A stretch of 64,000 bases of DNA from Bordetella genomosp. 4 (lineage in GTDB: Bacteria; Pseudomonadota; Gammaproteobacteria; Burkholderiales; Burkholderiaceae_B). The stretch lies in NCBI RefSeq assembly GCF_002261185.1, contig NZ_NEVQ01000012.1, positions 62,001-126,000 of the forward strand, in the 5' to 3' direction. This document shows, piece by piece, positions 7,903-18,046 of this stretch (position 1 is the stretch's first letter; the number at the start of each line of letters is the position of its first letter). The notes beneath the pieces were generated by a model. It made no database searches and was not told the origin of the DNA. It saw nothing but the letters and a program-made list of their open reading frames with translations. The position numbers and the translations under genes are program-made.

Positions 7903-8768
7903 TGATGGCCACGCCCCCTCTGCCTGCCGGCGCTTGCGACTGCCACGTTCATGTCGTGGGTGACCCGGTCCGTTATCCTATGGCGGCCGATCGTCATTAC
8001 ACGCCTGGGCGCGCTTCGGTGTCCGATCTGAAGCAGCACATGAGTTCACTGGGCATCAGCCGTGCGGTGATCGTGCAGCCCAGTGTGTATGGCACCGACA
8101 ATGCCTGCATGCTCGATGGCTTACGCGACCTGGACGGGGCAGGGCGTGGCGTCGCCGTATTGGATGACAGTGCTGACGATGCGCAGCTCCGGGATTTTCA
8201 TTCATTGGGTGTGCGCGGGTTGCGGCTGAATCTGGAAAGCGTAGGCAGCCGCGATACGCAACGTATGCGTGATGACTTGCAAGCGTGGGCGCGGCGTGTG
8301 GCGCCGCTGGATTGGCACTTGCAGGTGTACGCCTCGCTGGACGTTATTGCAGAGGTCGTTCCCATATTGCAAACCTTACCTGTGCCGGTAGTGTTGGATC
8401 ATTTTGCCGGCGTGCCGGCGGGCGCCGCATTGACAGACTCGCGGGTGCAGGCCGTGTTGCGTTTGGTCGCGTCGGGGGCGGCCTACGTGAAACTGTCCGC
8501 ACCATATCGTATCGATCCATCCGGCACGGCCGGCGAGGCAGTAGCGGGATTGGCCGCAGCATTCATCGGCGCCAATCCTGATCGCATGCTATGGGCCAGT
8601 GACTGGCCGCATACCAATCGCGAACCGGGCAAATCGCCGCTCGAGGTCAGTGCCTATCGGCACATAGGCAGTCCACGATTGGCGCAGGAGATCAATGCCT
8701 GGCTATCTGACGAGGCGGTGCGCGCGCGCGTGCTGGTTGAAAATCCCGCGCGCTTGTACGGTTTCTAG
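7899..8768 (+). CDS. Amidohydrolase 2 family hydrolase (LigI / 2-pyrone-4,6-dicarboxylate hydrolase-like)
   Basis: This 289-residue TIM-barrel hydrolase starts at ATG 7899, overlapping the previous stop by 4 bases. Two more in-frame ATGs follow at once, and any of the three could be used. The metal-site motif CDCHVHVVGD, the RHYTPGRASVSDL segment, a central AAYVKLSAPYR strand and the C-terminal LWASDWPHTN all match the 2-pyrone-4,6-dicarboxylate lactonase / galactarolactone isomerase group. These open lactones of di- or tricarboxylic acids. It closes the GntR-Bug-Bug-dehydrogenase run, so the pathway probably ends a sugar-acid or aromatic-derived lactone route. Confidence 0.87.
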   Translation: MMMATPPLPAGACDCHVHVVGDPVRYPMAADRHYTPGRASVSDLKQHMSSLGISRAVIVQPSVYGTDNACMLDGLRDLDGAGRGVAVLDDSADDAQLRDFHSLGVRGLRLNLESVGSRDTQRMRDDLQAWARRVAPLDWHLQVYASLDVIAEVVPILQTLPVPVVLDHFAGVPAGAALTDSRVQAVLRLVASGAAYVKLSAPYRIDPSGTAGEAVAGLAAAFIGANPDRMLWASDWPHTNREPGKSPLEVSAYRHIGSPRLAQEINAWLSDEAVRARVLVENPARLYGF

Positions 8769-8800
8769 AAAGTCTTTGTGCCGGAACATCATCGGCTGTC

Positions 8801-8830
8801 CTGATTCCCGCACATCTACGTGGGAATCAG
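8801..8830. terminator. Hairpin between convergent amidohydrolase and trpS genes
   Basis: CTGATTCCC and GGGAATCAG form a perfect 9-bp stem around a 12-base loop in the 101-base gap between two converging genes. No clear T-run follows on either strand, so it may be a bidirectional, Rho-assisted or stabilising hairpin. Confidence 0.45.
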
Positions 8831-8869
8831 CACAGCTCTGGCTTGGCGCAGACTTCGTGCGCGGCCCCG

Positions 8870-10216
8870 TCAGCCCTGCGCAGCCAGGGCTTGGCGCACT
8901 TGCGCCAACAGCGCATCGCGTTGGGTTTCGTCGGCGGCGGCAGGACCTTGAGCGATAGCCGCACCATCCAGCACTGCCGTATAGGCTAGCCCGTCCACAT
9001 GCAGAATGTCTTGGTCGCCAATCGCCTGCAGCCGTTGCATCACGGCGCCTGCCTCTTTTGGATTCTCAAAGCTGCGTGACAGCAAGAGCTCTTGGCCGTC
9101 CGCACCCAGCAACCGAAAACGGAACGTTCCGTCGTCGTCGCGGAAACTGACAAAGCGCGCCGCTTTGCTGGATTTCTTGGCAGTGGCTTTGTTGGCCACC
9201 GCAATCGCCGTGTGACGGCGCAGGCCGATGGCCTCGCGCAATTGCGCCATGAACGGCGTCGCCAGCTTGCGGGCCTTTTCTGCGCCGGCTTGCAGAATGT
9301 CTTCGATACGCTCGGGATGGGCCATCAGAGCCTGATAGCGTTCGCGCATAGGTGCGATATCGCGGTCCAGGCGCTCGTAGAGGGCTTGTTTGGCGTCGCC
9401 CCAGCCCATGCCGCCTTCGAGCTCTTTGCGAAAAGCAGACGATTCGGCTTCGGTGGCAAAGGCCCGATATAGCGTATACAGGTGCGAGCCTTCGGCGTCC
9501 TTGGGTTCGCCCGGCTGACGCGAGTCAGTCACGATGCGCATGACGGCTGCGCGCAACGATTTCGCATCGCCCTCGAACAACGGAATTGTGTTGTTGTAGC
9601 TCTTGGACATCTTGCGTCCGTCCAGGCCCGGCAGGGTGGCGACGGACTCTTCGATGACGACTTCCGGCAGGACGAAATATTCGCCGCCGTAGAGATGGTT
9701 AAAGCGCTGGGCGATATCGCGCGCCATTTCCAGGTGCTGGGTTTGATCGCGCCCGACCGGGACCTTGTTCGCGTTGAACATCAGGATGTCCGCTGCCATC
9801 AGCACGGGGTAGGAAAACAGCCCCATGGTGATGCCGTCATCCGGGTCGACCCCCTTGGCAGTGTTTTGGTCCACCGAGGCTTTGTAGGCATGGGCGCGAT
9901 TCATCAGCCCCTTGGCCGTGACGCAGGTCAGGATCCAGCACAGTTCGGGAATCTCGGGAATGTCCGATTGACGGTAAAACGTCACGCGTTCGGGGTCGAG
10001 GCCTCCGGCTAGCCAGGTGGCGGCGATTTCCAGGCGGGAGCGCGCCACGCGGGCCGGATCATCGCATTTGATCAATGCGTGGTAGTCCGCCATGAAGTAA
10101 AACGCGTCGGTACCAGGCAGGGTGCTCGCGTTGATGGCTGGACGGATGGCGCCAGCCCAGTTACCGAGGTGAGGGGTGCCAGTAGTGGTGATGCCGGTTA
10201 GAACGCGGGTACTCAT
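8870..10216 (-). CDS. trpS: Tryptophan--tRNA ligase with YegP-like C-terminal extension
   Basis: The product is 448 residues, against about 330 for standard TrpS. The class I signatures are present: [10 protein letters not shown] (HIGH, residues 14-22) and [10 protein letters not shown] (KMSKS at about 199-203). The enzyme charges tRNA-Trp in the cytoplasm. The tail after about residue 340 holds a Lys/Ala-rich linker and then [22 protein letters not shown], followed by a Ser-Arg-Phe stretch. This looks like one DUF1508 (YegP) repeat. The last 40 residues are an Ala-rich helix. The gene lies downstream of tex on the same strand with a hairpin between them. Confidence 0.95.
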   Translation of the reverse strand: MSTRVLTGITTTGTPHLGNWAGAIRPAINASTLPGTDAFYFMADYHALIKCDDPARVARSRLEIAATWLAGGLDPERVTFYRQSDIPEIPELCWILTCVTAKGLMNRAHAYKASVDQNTAKGVDPDDGITMGLFSYPVLMAADILMFNANKVPVGRDQTQHLEMARDIAQRFNHLYGGEYFVLPEVVIEESVATLPGLDGRKMSKSYNNTIPLFEGDAKSLRAAVMRIVTDSRQPGEPKDAEGSHLYTLYRAFATEAESSAFRKELEGGMGWGDAKQALYERLDRDIAPMRERYQALMAHPERIEDILQAGAEKARKLATPFMAQLREAIGLRRHTAIAVANKATAKKSSKAARFVSFRDDDGTFRFRLLGADGQELLLSRSFENPKEAGAVMQRLQAIGDQDILHVDGLAYTAVLDGAAIAQGPAAADETQRDALLAQVRQALAAQG

Positions 10217-10339
10217 GAGTATGGCGGATAAAGCGTGATTGGACAGAGCGTCCAGTTTAACGCGTTGGCGGGGCCTATGATTCCTGGGGGTAATCTGGCC
10301 CCGATGTCGGATCCGCCATCAACAACGAACAGAGAATAA

Positions 10340-10377
10340 ACCCGTCTGCCAAATCGTTTCCTGTTTGACAGGCGGGT
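10340..10377 (-). terminator. Probable terminator of tex
   Basis: Read on the minus strand, ACCCGCCTG and CAGACGGGT pair (one G-U) around a loop, followed by TTTATT. It lies just past the tex stop codon and before trpS, so the two genes are probably separate transcription units. Confidence 0.5.
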
Positions 10378-10402
10378 CCTGGTGACGGTTTAGCAGCCGC
10401 TT

Positions 10403-12790
10403 TTAACGCTTGAGTTTGGCGAAGGCATCCGCCATGGCGCTGTTGCGCGGCTCGTTGCGGCCAGCGTCTGCCTGAGGACGTCGGCCACCGCCACCGCCGC
10501 CATTGCGCGGCGCGCCGTTGCTGCGAGGCGCATCATTGCCGCTACGGCGTGCAGGCTGGGCCGTATCATTCAAGCGCATGGTCAAGGCGACGCGCTTGCG
10601 GGCGACATCGACTTCCAGCACTTTGACGCTGACGGTTTGCCCCACGCGCACGACATCGCGCGGATCCTTGACGAATTTCTCAGCCAGGGCCGAGATGTGC
10701 ACCAGACCGTCCTGATGCACGCCGATGTCCACGAACGCGCCAAAGTTGGCCACGTTGGTGACGACGCCTTCGAGAATCATGCCGGGGTACAAGTCGTTCA
10801 GCGTTTCCACGCCTTCCTTGAACTGCGCGGTCTTGAACTCAGGGCGCGGATCGCGGCCCGGTTTTTCCAGCTCGGCGAAAATGTCGCGCACAGTCGGCAG
10901 GCCGAAACGCTCGTCCGTAAAATCGGACGGAGATACGCCTTTCAGGGCTTCGCGTTGACCGATGATCTGCTGAACATCGGTCTTGATCTTGGCCACGATG
11001 CGTTCGACCACGGGGTAGGCCTCGGGGTGTACCGCCGAGGCGTCCAGCGGGTTTTCGCCGTTCGGGATGCGCAGGAAGCCGGCGGCCTGTTCAAAAGCCT
11101 TTTCTCCGAAGCGGGGGACTTTGCGCAGTTGTTCCCGCGTTGGGAATGCGCCATTTTCATCGCGCCAGGTGACGATGTTCTTGGCCAGCAGGGAATTCAG
11201 CCCCGACACGCGTGCCAACAGGGCCGCCGAGGCGGTATTCACATCGACGCCGACAGCGTTCACGCAGTCTTCGACCACCGCGTCTAGCGAGCGCGCCAGT
11301 TCGCGTTGATTGACATCGTGCTGGTACTGGCCGACGCCAATGGCTTTGGGATCGATCTTGACCAGTTCGGCCAGGGGGTCTTGCAGGCGGCGAGCAATGG
11401 ACACGGCGCCGCGCAGCGTGACATCGAGATCGGGGAATTCCTGCGCGGCAGTTTCCGAGGCGGAGTACACCGATGCGCCGGCCTCCGAGACGACCACCCG
11501 AGTCAGTTTCAGATCGGGATACTGGCTCATCATGTCGGCCACCAGTTTTTCGCTTTCGCGAGATGCGGTGCCGTTGCCGATGGCGATCAGCTCGACTTTA
11601 TGACGAGCTGCCAGGGCGGCCAGCGTGGCGATTGTGCCTTCGCGATCACGGCGCGGCTCGAACGGGTACACGGTGGCGGTATCGACGACCTTGCCGGTGC
11701 GGTCGATGACGGCGACCTTGCAGCCGGTGCGGATCCCGGGGTCCAGGCCCAGCACAGCTTTGGGGCCGGCCGGTGCGGCCAACAGCAAATCTTTCAGGTT
11801 GGCAGCGAATACGCGGATAGCCTCGGCTTCGCCTTCTTCGCGCAGACGGCCAAATAGCTCACTTTCAAAGGCGGTCAACAGCTTGACGCGCCAAGTCCAG
11901 CGGCAGACTTCTCCCAGCCAGCGTGAACGCGGCGAGGCGTCCAGGGCGAACAGGTCATTGCCGAGCTTCAGGAAGCTTGCCACGCGCGCGACGCAGGGAT
12001 GCGGCGTCTGGGCCTCTAATTCGGCCTCCAGGCCCAGGCGCAGCTCGAGTACGCCTTGTTGGCGGCCTCGCATGAGCGCAAGGATACGGTGCGAGGGCAG
12101 GGTGCGCACCGGCTCGTTGAAGTCGAACCAGTCGCGGAAATTCGCGCCTTCGGTTTCTTTGCCTTCGGCGACTTTGGCATACAACAGGCCGGTGGACCAC
12201 AAGTGGTCGCGCATGTCGGCCAGCAGATCGGCGTTTTCGGCGTAGCGCTCGGCCAGGATGTCGCGGGCCCCGTCCAGGGCTGCCTTGGCGTCGTTGATCG
12301 AGGCTTCGGGATTCAGGTATTGGGCCGCCAACTCGGCGGGGTCACATGCCGGGTCAGCCAGGATGCCGTCGGCCAGAGGCTCCAGTCCGGCTTCGCGAGC
12401 GATCTGGGCACGGGTGCGGCGCTTGGGTTTGTACGGGGCGTACAGGTCTTCCAGGCGTTGCTTTGTATCTGCGGTGGCAATTTCCTGTTGCAATTCGGGC
12501 GTAAGTTTGCCCTGTTGCGTGATGGACTCCAGGATGGCGCCGCGCCGCTCTTCGAGCTCGCGCAGGTAGCCCAATCGGACTTCTAGGTTACGCAGCACCG
12601 TGTCGTCCAGACCGCCGGTCGCTTCTTTGCGGTAGCGTGCGATGAAAGGCACGGTGGCGCCGTCGTCCAGCAACTCGACGGCAGCGGCGATTTGGGAGGG
12701 GCGGCTGCCCAGCTCGGTGGCAAGCTGGGCAAGGATACGGGCTTGGTCGACGCTGGGCGCAGTGCTCGTGGTGGCGGAAGTGTCAGGCAT
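10403..12790 (-). CDS. tex: Tex family transcription accessory / RNA-binding protein
   Basis: The protein has 795 residues when started at the ATG giving MPDTSATTS; an upstream TTG would add 9. Domains in order: N-terminal helical Tex region; a YqgF/RNase H-like domain at about 335-430 ([19 protein letters not shown]); helix-hairpin-helix segments at about 505-570 ([38 protein letters not shown]); an S1 domain at about 665-740 ([20 protein letters not shown]). A Gly/Arg-rich tail follows, likely aiding RNA binding. Bordetella Tex was first described as affecting toxin gene expression. The region upstream (12791-12920) is shared with the divergent helicase gene. Confidence 0.96.
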   Translation of the reverse strand: MPDTSATTSTAPSVDQARILAQLATELGSRPSQIAAAVELLDDGATVPFIARYRKEATGGLDDTVLRNLEVRLGYLRELEERRGAILESITQQGKLTPELQQEIATADTKQRLEDLYAPYKPKRRTRAQIAREAGLEPLADGILADPACDPAELAAQYLNPEASINDAKAALDGARDILAERYAENADLLADMRDHLWSTGLLYAKVAEGKETEGANFRDWFDFNEPVRTLPSHRILALMRGRQQGVLELRLGLEAELEAQTPHPCVARVASFLKLGNDLFALDASPRSRWLGEVCRWTWRVKLLTAFESELFGRLREEGEAEAIRVFAANLKDLLLAAPAGPKAVLGLDPGIRTGCKVAVIDRTGKVVDTATVYPFEPRRDREGTIATLAALAARHKVELIAIGNGTASRESEKLVADMMSQYPDLKLTRVVVSEAGASVYSASETAAQEFPDLDVTLRGAVSIARRLQDPLAELVKIDPKAIGVGQYQHDVNQRELARSLDAVVEDCVNAVGVDVNTASAALLARVSGLNSLLAKNIVTWRDENGAFPTREQLRKVPRFGEKAFEQAAGFLRIPNGENPLDASAVHPEAYPVVERIVAKIKTDVQQIIGQREALKGVSPSDFTDERFGLPTVRDIFAELEKPGRDPRPEFKTAQFKEGVETLNDLYPGMILEGVVTNVANFGAFVDIGVHQDGLVHISALAEKFVKDPRDVVRVGQTVSVKVLEVDVARKRVALTMRLNDTAQPARRSGNDAPRSNGAPRNGGGGGGRRPQADAGRNEPRNSAMADAFAKLKR

Positions 12791-12920
12791 CTCGATACGG
12801 CTGCAAAGGGAAATCAAGGGCCGGATTTTGCCACAAGGCGGCGACAGGGCGCATGTTGAGGGCTATTTTGAGCACGGTGCCCTGGGGGCTCGGAGTATCA
12901 TTGAGCGCCCCTAATCGTTG

Positions 12921-15140
12921 ATGTGTTTGATGCTAGATCTGGATATTTCCGAGTTTTTTGCCGCTGACGGCCCGTTGAGCAAGGCGCTGCCTGGCTATAG
13001 CCCCCGTCCGGCCCAGGTCGAGCTGGCGCAGGCGATCGGCCAGGCCATCACCGATCGCGCGACCCTGGTGGCCGAGGCCGGGACCGGTATTGGCAAGACC
13101 TGGGCTTATCTTGTGCCCGCCATGGTGGCTGGGGGCAAAGTCGTCATCTCAACAGGCACCCGCACGCTGCAGGACCAGCTGTTTGCCCGCGATTTGCCGC
13201 GTGTGCGCGCTGCCTTGGCCGCGCCCGTGACAGCGGCGCTGCTCAAGGGGCGGGGCAATTATGTCTGTCACTATCATCTGGATCGTCTGCAAGGCGACGA
13301 GCGCGCTCTGAAGTCCCGGACCGAGATTTCGCAACTGCGGCAGATCCAGGTCTTTGCTGGCATCTCCAAAACCGGCGATCGCGCCGATCTGGGAAAAATC
13401 CCCGAAGACGCCGATATCTGGAATCGGGTGACGTCTACGCGCGAAAACTGCCTTGGCCAGGAGTGTCCGCGCATCCGCGATTGTTTTGTGGTGAAGGCCC
13501 GGCGCCAGGCCCAAGACGCCGACATCGTGGTGGTCAATCACGCCTTGTTCATGGCCGATCTGGTATTACGCGAAGAAGGCGTGACGGATCTGCTGCCCGA
13601 GGCGGACACGGTGATTTTTGACGAGGCGCATCAGTTGCCGGACACCGCGACGCGATTTTTGGGCAGCAGTGTCTCGACCCATCAATTGCTGGATTTCGGC
13701 CGCGCCCTGGAGGTCGCAGGGCTGGCATACGCCCGCGAAGCGGCGAAATGGGCTGATGTCAGCCGGCACGTGGAAACCGCTGCCCGTGAGTTGCGCCTGG
13801 TCTGCGCACCCCTGGATCAACTGCCGGGGCGCAAAGCGACCTTTGAGGCGATGCCGGACCCAGAGCAATTTGATGCGGCACTGGCTGCCCTACGCCAGGC
13901 GGTCGAGGCGGCTACGCGGGCATTGGCCGGCGTCGCGGAAAAGCATCCCGATCTGGCTGCAGCCGCCCGCAGTGGCGCAGACATTGCGTTGCGCCTGGCA
14001 AAGTGGGCGACGCCTGCCAGAGACGGCTCAGACGGACGGATCGGCGTTCAGGATGACGATGCCGTCTCCGACAGTGGATCGAGTCTCACACGTGACTCAA
14101 CGCTGGCCGACGAGGGTTGGGGTCTGGACCTGCAAGCTCTTGTGTCGGCTCAGCCACCAGCTGGCGAAGAGCCCGCTCATGCTGCCGAAAATGCGTCGGG
14201 TCAATCCTCGGATGACGGGGTTTCCACCGCTCGCGCTTTACTGCAAGGTGCTGCGGCTGCAAGGTTGTTTACCGGTCCGGCGGTGCGCTGGGTCGAGCAC
14301 GGGCAGCATCATGTCCGGCTGCATTCTGCCCCCTTGTCGGTGGCTCAGGCGTTCTCCAAGTTTCGTAAACCTGGCCAGGCTTGGATCCTCACTTCGGCGA
14401 CGCTGTCGGTGCAGGCGGATTTTGGCCACTACACTCGTCAATTAGGACTGAATGACGCCCGGACAGGGCGCTGGGAGTCCCCTTTTGACTATACCAACCA
14501 AGGTTTGCTGTTCGTGCCGCGCGATATGCCCGAACCGCAATCGCCGCGTTTTGCCGAGCGTTTTGTACAGACGCTGATGCCGCTGCTCGAGGCCAGCCCG
14601 GGCGGCACCTTGGTGCTGTGTACGACTTTGCGCGCTGTGGATCGTGTGGCCGCGTTGTTGGCCGAGACGTTCGAGGATCAGGGATACGATTGGCCCTTGC
14701 TGAAACAGGGCGATGCGACGCGGCGCGATCTGTTGGAGCGCTTTTGCAAGCTCGAACATCCGGTGCTGGTCGGCAGCGCGACATTCTGGGAAGGTATCGA
14801 CTTACCGGGCGATGTGCTTACGCTGGTCGCCATCGACAAGCTGCCCTTTGCTCCGCCGGATGATCCCGTGATCGAAGCCCGGCTGCGCGCCTGTCGGGAG
14901 CGAGGCGGCAACCCCTTTGCCGAATATCAATTGCCCGAGGCGGCAATTTCCCTGAAGCAAGGGGCTGGCCGATTAATTCGGACGGAAAGCGATTGGGGGG
15001 TGCTGATGGTCGGGGATGCCCGCCTCGTCGAAAAACCCTATGGCAAGCGTTTGTGGCGTGGGTTGCCGCCATTTTCTCGGACGCGGGACATGAGCGAGGT
15101 CCTGGCGTTTTACGCCCGCCGCGAGCAGGGCGATTACTGA
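12921..15140 (+). CDS. ATP-dependent DNA helicase, DinG/YoaA (XPD-like) family
   Basis: This 739-residue superfamily 2 helicase has Walker A AEAGTGIGKT (about 50-60) and a DEAH box IFDEAHQLPD near residue 232. Four cysteines are placed to hold a 4Fe-4S cluster: NYVC, ENC, QEC and RDC. C-terminal helicase motifs include VGSATFWEGIDLPGD and KQGAGRLIRT. It unwinds DNA with 5'-3' polarity in repair of stalled forks or R-loops. A low-complexity acidic/Ser insert lies at about residues 370-440. Alternative starts are TTG 12918 and ATG 12930. Confidence 0.92.
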   Translation: MCLMLDLDISEFFAADGPLSKALPGYSPRPAQVELAQAIGQAITDRATLVAEAGTGIGKTWAYLVPAMVAGGKVVISTGTRTLQDQLFARDLPRVRAALAAPVTAALLKGRGNYVCHYHLDRLQGDERALKSRTEISQLRQIQVFAGISKTGDRADLGKIPEDADIWNRVTSTRENCLGQECPRIRDCFVVKARRQAQDADIVVVNHALFMADLVLREEGVTDLLPEADTVIFDEAHQLPDTATRFLGSSVSTHQLLDFGRALEVAGLAYAREAAKWADVSRHVETAARELRLVCAPLDQLPGRKATFEAMPDPEQFDAALAALRQAVEAATRALAGVAEKHPDLAAAARSGADIALRLAKWATPARDGSDGRIGVQDDDAVSDSGSSLTRDSTLADEGWGLDLQALVSAQPPAGEEPAHAAENASGQSSDDGVSTARALLQGAAAARLFTGPAVRWVEHGQHHVRLHSAPLSVAQAFSKFRKPGQAWILTSATLSVQADFGHYTRQLGLNDARTGRWESPFDYTNQGLLFVPRDMPEPQSPRFAERFVQTLMPLLEASPGGTLVLCTTLRAVDRVAALLAETFEDQGYDWPLLKQGDATRRDLLERFCKLEHPVLVGSATFWEGIDLPGDVLTLVAIDKLPFAPPDDPVIEARLRACRERGGNPFAEYQLPEAAISLKQGAGRLIRTESDWGVLMVGDARLVEKPYGKRLWRGLPPFSRTRDMSEVLAFYARREQGDY

Positions 15141-15207
15141 GCGCTCCCCGGGCTCGGCTGCAGAGCCAGATGGCGAGTCCCTCCCCCGGGTCGGTCGGGG
15201 ATAAATG

Positions 15208-15236
15208 CAATGTGCCGCCCATCGGGCGGCACATTG
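15208..15236. terminator. Strong bidirectional hairpin between dinG-like gene and bamD
   Basis: CAATGTGCCGCCC and GGGCGGCACATTG make a perfect 13-bp stem with a 3-base loop (ATC). It lies midway between two converging genes and can stop transcription from both sides, although the T-runs are short. Confidence 0.75.
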
Positions 15237-15256
15237 TCATATCGACTACGCGGAGA

Positions 15257-16105
15257 TCATTTCCACGAGAACGGGTTCCACCAGCTCTTGTCGGTCAGCA
15301 GCGTTTTTTCGTCCATGGTGCTGTCCGGATAGTTGGTCTTGAGCACGCGCTGGGCGTCGTTCTGAAGGTCAGTCATTCCCAGCTTGCCATACGAGGCCGA
15401 CATGATGACCAGGGCTTCTTCGGAGGCGGGGGCGCCTTCGAAATCGGTGATCACGGTCTGGGCACGGTTGGCCGCTGCGATATAGGCGCCGCGCTCGTAG
15501 TAGTAGCGCGCGACATAGACCTCGTTCATGGCAATGGCGTTTACCAGCCATGTGAGGCGCTGTTGGGCATCGGGCGTGTACTTGCTCTGGGGAAAGCGTT
15601 TGATCAATTCGTTGAAGGCGTCGTACGAGGCCCGCAACCCTTTGGGATCGCGCTCTGCAGGGTCCTGGCCCGTCAGGTTGCTCATGAACGCACTGGCAGG
15701 GGTGAAATTGATCAGCCCTTTCAGGTAGAGCATGTAATCGGTGCCAGGATGATTGGGGTACATCTGCTGGAACCGGTCAATGGCGGCCAGCGCTTGTTCG
15801 TTTTCGCCGTCTTTCCAGTTGACGTAGGCCAGGTCGATCAGGGCTTGCTGGGCGTAGACGCCAAACGGATATCGGCTTTCAATGGCGGTGAGCCGGTCGC
15901 GCGCTTCGTTCCAGCCGCCGGAGTCCATTTCAGCTTTGGCGTCGGTGTACAACTGTTCCGCGCTCCAGCCGGCGGTCTTGTCATACTTGGTGTCGGTGCC
16001 GCTGCAGCCTGCGACAGTCAGAGCGACGGACAGCGCGATGGCCGCGCGCAGGAGCGAGCCGCGTAGAGCAGGGCGGTTCGAGAGGGCAGCAGAGCGGAAA
16101 ATCAC
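15257..16105 (-). CDS. bamD: Outer membrane protein assembly factor BamD (lipoprotein)
   Basis: The lipoprotein precursor has 282 residues. The GTG start at 16103-16105 is chosen because AAGGAA lies just upstream; the longer ATG frame would overlap the divergent rluD start. A signal peptide ends in the lipobox VAGC (Cys34, the lipidated residue). The mature protein is a chain of TPR-like repeats (AEQLYTDAKAEMDSGGWNEA, YAQQALIDLAYVNWKDGENE, SKYTPDAQQRLTWLVNAI). BamD is an essential part of the BAM complex that inserts beta-barrel proteins in the outer membrane. It is divergent from rluD, a very common arrangement in proteobacteria. Confidence 0.96.
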   Translation of the reverse strand: MIFRSAALSNRPALRGSLLRAAIALSVALTVAGCSGTDTKYDKTAGWSAEQLYTDAKAEMDSGGWNEARDRLTAIESRYPFGVYAQQALIDLAYVNWKDGENEQALAAIDRFQQMYPNHPGTDYMLYLKGLINFTPASAFMSNLTGQDPAERDPKGLRASYDAFNELIKRFPQSKYTPDAQQRLTWLVNAIAMNEVYVARYYYERGAYIAAANRAQTVITDFEGAPASEEALVIMSASYGKLGMTDLQNDAQRVLKTNYPDSTMDEKTLLTDKSWWNPFSWK

Positions 16106-16160
16106 GAGATACGTTTCCTTGGTGTTAGGATGGCACGGCTGAATTATATGATCTTGCTTC

Positions 16161-17135
16161 ATGTCCCATACAGACGCCCTTGCCGTTGACAGTGCCAGCT
16201 TCGCGGCAGATGACGAACCTCAGTGTATTACTGTGCCGCCCGGCACGCGAGCCGACCGCCTGGACAAGGTCTTGGCCGCCTTGCTGGACGGGCATTCCCG
16301 CAGCCGTCTGCAGGGATGGATCGAGGCCGGCTGGGTCCAGGTCAATGGGGCGGCCGCCAAGGTGCGCCAAGTGGTCGGCCCCGGCGATGTCATCGCCGTC
16401 TGGGAACAGCCCGCCCCGGAAAGCCTGGCGTTTACGCCCGAGCCCGTCGAATTCGGGGTTGTGGACGAAAGCCCCGACTGGATCGTCGTGAACAAGCCCG
16501 CGGGGCTGGTGACGCACCCAGGCGCCGGCAATTGGCACGGCACGCTGCTCAACGGCCTGCTGCACCGATACCCAGAGCTGGGCCGGGTGGCGCGCGCAGG
16601 GATCGTGCATCGCCTGGATAAGGATACCTCCGGTTTGATGGTGGTCGCGCGTAACGACTTGGCACAAACTCATCTGGTTCGACAACTTCAGGCGCGCAGC
16701 ATGGGCCGCGAATACATTGCCCTCGCACACGGCTGGTTAAAGACGGCGGGTGTAGTGGATCGTGCGATCGGCCGCGATCCGCGCGTGCCCATCCGCATGA
16801 GCGTCGAGCGCCCGATTGCTCCGAAACCCGCTGTTACGCACTATTCCCCTTTGAGACATGGGCGCGCGCCTGCGGGCGAGCCGGTGACCGAGGTGGTCTG
16901 CCGCCTGGAAACGGGCCGTACGCATCAGATTCGCGTGCACTTGGCCAGCCTGGGGCATCCATTGTTGGCCGATACGATTTATGGCGGACGCGAGGCCGCC
17001 GGCGCGACGCGGCAGATGTTACATGCCCGCGCCTTGCATTTTGATGACCCCGGCGGCCGTGGCGAAGCCGTTTTTCGCGCCGATCCGCCTGAAGACATGA
17101 GACAAGCCCAGGAAGCCACACAATGGAACGCGTGA
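16161..17135 (+). CDS. rluD: 23S rRNA pseudouridine(1911/1915/1917) synthase RluD
   Basis: The enzyme has 324 residues. It has an N-terminal S4 RNA-binding domain (about 15-75: RADRLDKVLAALLDGHSRSR) and then the RluA-type catalytic domain with GIVHRLDKDTSGLMVVA, where D153 is the catalytic aspartate. It isomerises uridines in helix 69 of 23S rRNA and is important for ribosome assembly. Its last 13 bases overlap pgeF, and the divergent neighbour is bamD; both links are typical of this gene. Confidence 0.96.
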   Translation: MSHTDALAVDSASFAADDEPQCITVPPGTRADRLDKVLAALLDGHSRSRLQGWIEAGWVQVNGAAAKVRQVVGPGDVIAVWEQPAPESLAFTPEPVEFGVVDESPDWIVVNKPAGLVTHPGAGNWHGTLLNGLLHRYPELGRVARAGIVHRLDKDTSGLMVVARNDLAQTHLVRQLQARSMGREYIALAHGWLKTAGVVDRAIGRDPRVPIRMSVERPIAPKPAVTHYSPLRHGRAPAGEPVTEVVCRLETGRTHQIRVHLASLGHPLLADTIYGGREAAGATRQMLHARALHFDDPGGRGEAVFRADPPEDMRQAQEATQWNA

Positions 17136-17911
17136 TTCACGGATTGCCCGTTGTTACCGGCCCGCAATGGCCAGGCGTGCACTATTTCTGCACCACGCGA
17201 GCCGGGGGCGTAGGGGTGTCGCCGCACGATACCCTGAACCTGGGACTGCGTGCCGACGATTTGCCGGAGACCGTACAGGAGAATCGCCGCCGTGTGCGCG
17301 CAGCCGTTCCTGCCGATCCCTTGTGGCTGCGCCAAGTCCATGGCACTGAGGTGGTCGATGCCGACAATCCTCCGTCGGCAGTGGATGCGGGGTTGACGGA
17401 GTTTGCTGCCGACGCCAGCGTGACCTCAGTCCCCGGACGGGTGTTGGCCGTCATGGTGGCGGACTGCCTGCCCGTGTTCATGGCGGATCTGGATGGCACG
17501 GTTGTCGGGGCGGCTCATGCCGGCTGGCGAGGGCTGGCTGGCGGAGTCCTGGAAAACACCCTGCGGCAACTCCGCGCCAAAGCGCCGGCCGCCCGTGGCT
17601 GGCGTGCCTGGGTCGGGCCCGGCATCGGCCCCGACCATTTCGAGGTCGGAGAGGACGTGCGCGAGGCCTTTGCCGTTGGCGGTCCGCAGGCCTTGGCGTG
17701 CTTTACGCCGCGTGCCGGGCGCCCTGGTAAATGGCTGGCAGATCTTCCTGCGCTTGCGCTATTGCGGCTGCGGAGGGCGGGGGTTGAGGACGTGCATGCT
17801 TCTGGACTGTGTACGGTGTCGGATCCGGCGCGCTTTTTCTCGTACCGGCGCGACGGCACGACAGGCCGCATGGCGCTGCTCGCGTGGCGGGACAGTTCGT
17901 TTTCGGTATAA
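17123..17911 (+). CDS. pgeF: Peptidoglycan editing factor PgeF (YfiH, laccase-domain/purine nucleoside phosphorylase-like)
   Basis: This 262-residue Cu/Zn-oxidoreductase-fold protein has the conserved metal-binding triad in LRQVHGTEV, VMVADCLPV and GAAHAGWRGLAGG. YfiH homologues clear mis-incorporated serine from muropeptides or act as purine nucleoside phosphorylase/adenosine deaminase. It overlaps rluD by 13 bases and is translationally coupled, as in many proteobacteria. The C-terminal FFSYRRDGTTGRMALLAW is a hallmark. Confidence 0.94.
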   Translation: MERVIHGLPVVTGPQWPGVHYFCTTRAGGVGVSPHDTLNLGLRADDLPETVQENRRRVRAAVPADPLWLRQVHGTEVVDADNPPSAVDAGLTEFAADASVTSVPGRVLAVMVADCLPVFMADLDGTVVGAAHAGWRGLAGGVLENTLRQLRAKAPAARGWRAWVGPGIGPDHFEVGEDVREAFAVGGPQALACFTPRAGRPGKWLADLPALALLRLRRAGVEDVHASGLCTVSDPARFFSYRRDGTTGRMALLAWRDSSFSV

Positions 17912-18046
17912 ACCCGAGTTCTTGTATACCCGCATTGACAGCCTCTGGGGCGCCATGCACCATCGGGCTGTCACGCAGGTGATTTAATCTCGCGGGGAGG
18001 CAGGTCGCTGCTGCATTCCTGCTCCAGACCATAACAAGGTGTCGAA

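Noticed and set aside
15257-16162. Longer bamD start at ATG 16162
   Set aside because: It would overlap the divergent rluD start and add non-conserved residues; GTG 16103-16105 has a good ribosome site.
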